Assembly (NCBI RefSeq): GCF_001295925.1
Contig: NZ_LJHQ01000048.1
Location: forward strand, 1-64,000
Direction of reading: 5' to 3'
DNA from: Allobosea sp. AAP35
Lineage (GTDB): Bacteria > Pseudomonadota > Alphaproteobacteria > Rhizobiales > Beijerinckiaceae
DNA length: 64,000 nucleotides
Position 1 is the first letter of the stretch, and each line of letters begins with the position of its first letter. Below are positions 63,756 to 64,000 of the stretch, one piece after another. Below the pieces are notes generated by a model, which searched no databases, was not told where the DNA came from, and was given only the letters and a program-made list of their open reading frames with translations. Position numbers and translations under genes: made by a program.

Positions 63756-64000
63756 TCAGCTCCTGTACTGGCCGAGATCGACGGAGCGAGGCCGCTTGCG
63801 CGTCAGGGCAAGCAGAAATCCGGTTCCGATCGCCAGTGAGATCAGCGACGAGCCGCCATAGGAGATGAAGGGCAAGGTCATGCCCTTGGCCGGCATCATG
63901 TGCAGGTTCACCATCATGTTGATCGCCGCCTGGATGCCGAAGAGCAGGGCAAGCCCCGTCACGGCAAGTCGGATGAACGGATCCTCGGCCTTCTGCGCCA
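63756..64000 (-). CDS. ftsW: Lipid II polymerase FtsW, C-terminal part (cut by window end)
   Basis: Only the last 81 codons are present. The segment has the SEDS-family signature G-I-Q-A-A-I-N-M-M-V-N near 21-31 of the visible part, then L-P-F-I-S-Y-G-G-S-S-L, an FtsW/RodA hallmark, and a short basic tail. Division-specific glycan polymerase. Adjacent to murG, as expected in the cluster. Confidence 0.93.
   Translation of the reverse strand, partial: AQKAEDPFIRLAVTGLALLFGIQAAINMMVNLHMMPAKGMTLPFISYGGSSLISLAIGTGFLLALTRKRPRSVDLGQYRS

Noticed and set aside
61481-63868. 795-codon open frame on the plus strand
   Set aside because: Antisense to murC and murG; no domain or start signal.

Overview
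The window is GC-rich, densely coded chromosomal DNA of an alphaproteobacterium, most likely Hyphomicrobiales (Rhizobiales) and plausibly Bosea or a relative. The evidence is a permuted two-piece tmRNA gene, an alpha-type sspB, a btaAB betaine-lipid pair, a degP-hflC-hflK and thyA-folA neighbourhood, and a murG-murC-murB-ftsQ-ftsA-ftsZ-lpxC cluster. The genus is inference. I saw no rRNA, tRNA, prophage, insertion sequence or CRISPR array.

Layout. 1-2.6 kb: an ABC transporter ATPase, a DedA protein and three tiny one-helix membrane proteins in a row. 2.6-10.3 kb: the branched-chain amino acid genes ilvC, ilvN and ilvB, all on the minus strand and separated by accessory genes (tetR, a mazEF module with a coupled membrane protein, a GST, vapBC, a racemase). 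ilvB has a textbook attenuator with a leader peptide rich in Ile and Val codons. 10.3-20.4 kb: a diguanylate cyclase, miaA, serB, a cupin, degP, hflC-hflK and the thyA-GNAT-folA operon. 20.6-24.4 kb: two secreted PepSY-like proteins, ssrA next to sspB, fumC and two small genes. 24.6-34.4 kb: a giant AsmA protein, a D-lactate dehydrogenase-like flavoprotein, a thioesterase, a voltage-gated-type K+ channel with a C-terminal zinc ribbon, btaBA with a candidate Pho box, and msrB. 34.5-48.6 kb: uvrD, an AT-rich patch with hicAB, an HxlR/SDR pair, prmA, two tiny genes behind tandem palindromes, an M24 aminopeptidase, azlCD with an AraC regulator, ligA and small membrane proteins. 48.6-64 kb: a DEAD-box helicase, recN, bamD, lpxC, ftsZ, ftsA, ftsQ, murB, murC, murG and the 3' end of ftsW.

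How it works together. The right end is the cell-wall and division cluster with outer-membrane (lpxC, bamD) and repair (recN, ligA) genes attached. Where ddl is often found between murB and ftsQ there is instead a brnTA toxin-antitoxin module on the opposite strand. Its toxin gene is frameshifted by one extra T in a run of seven. A CtrA-like direct repeat lies in the same gap. The ilv region has likewise gathered two toxin-antitoxin modules. With hicAB this makes four type II modules in 64 kb. Six palindromic intergenic repeats are scattered between genes.

Limits: families were recognised by eye from translated sequence. Start codons, operators and regulators are inferences unless stated. I found no clear candidate for a wholly new multi-gene system. 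The most unusual items are the frameshifted brnT in the division cluster, the tandem TCGCA-N2-TGCGA operators, the ilvB attenuator, the zinc-ribbon channel and the small-membrane-protein cluster.
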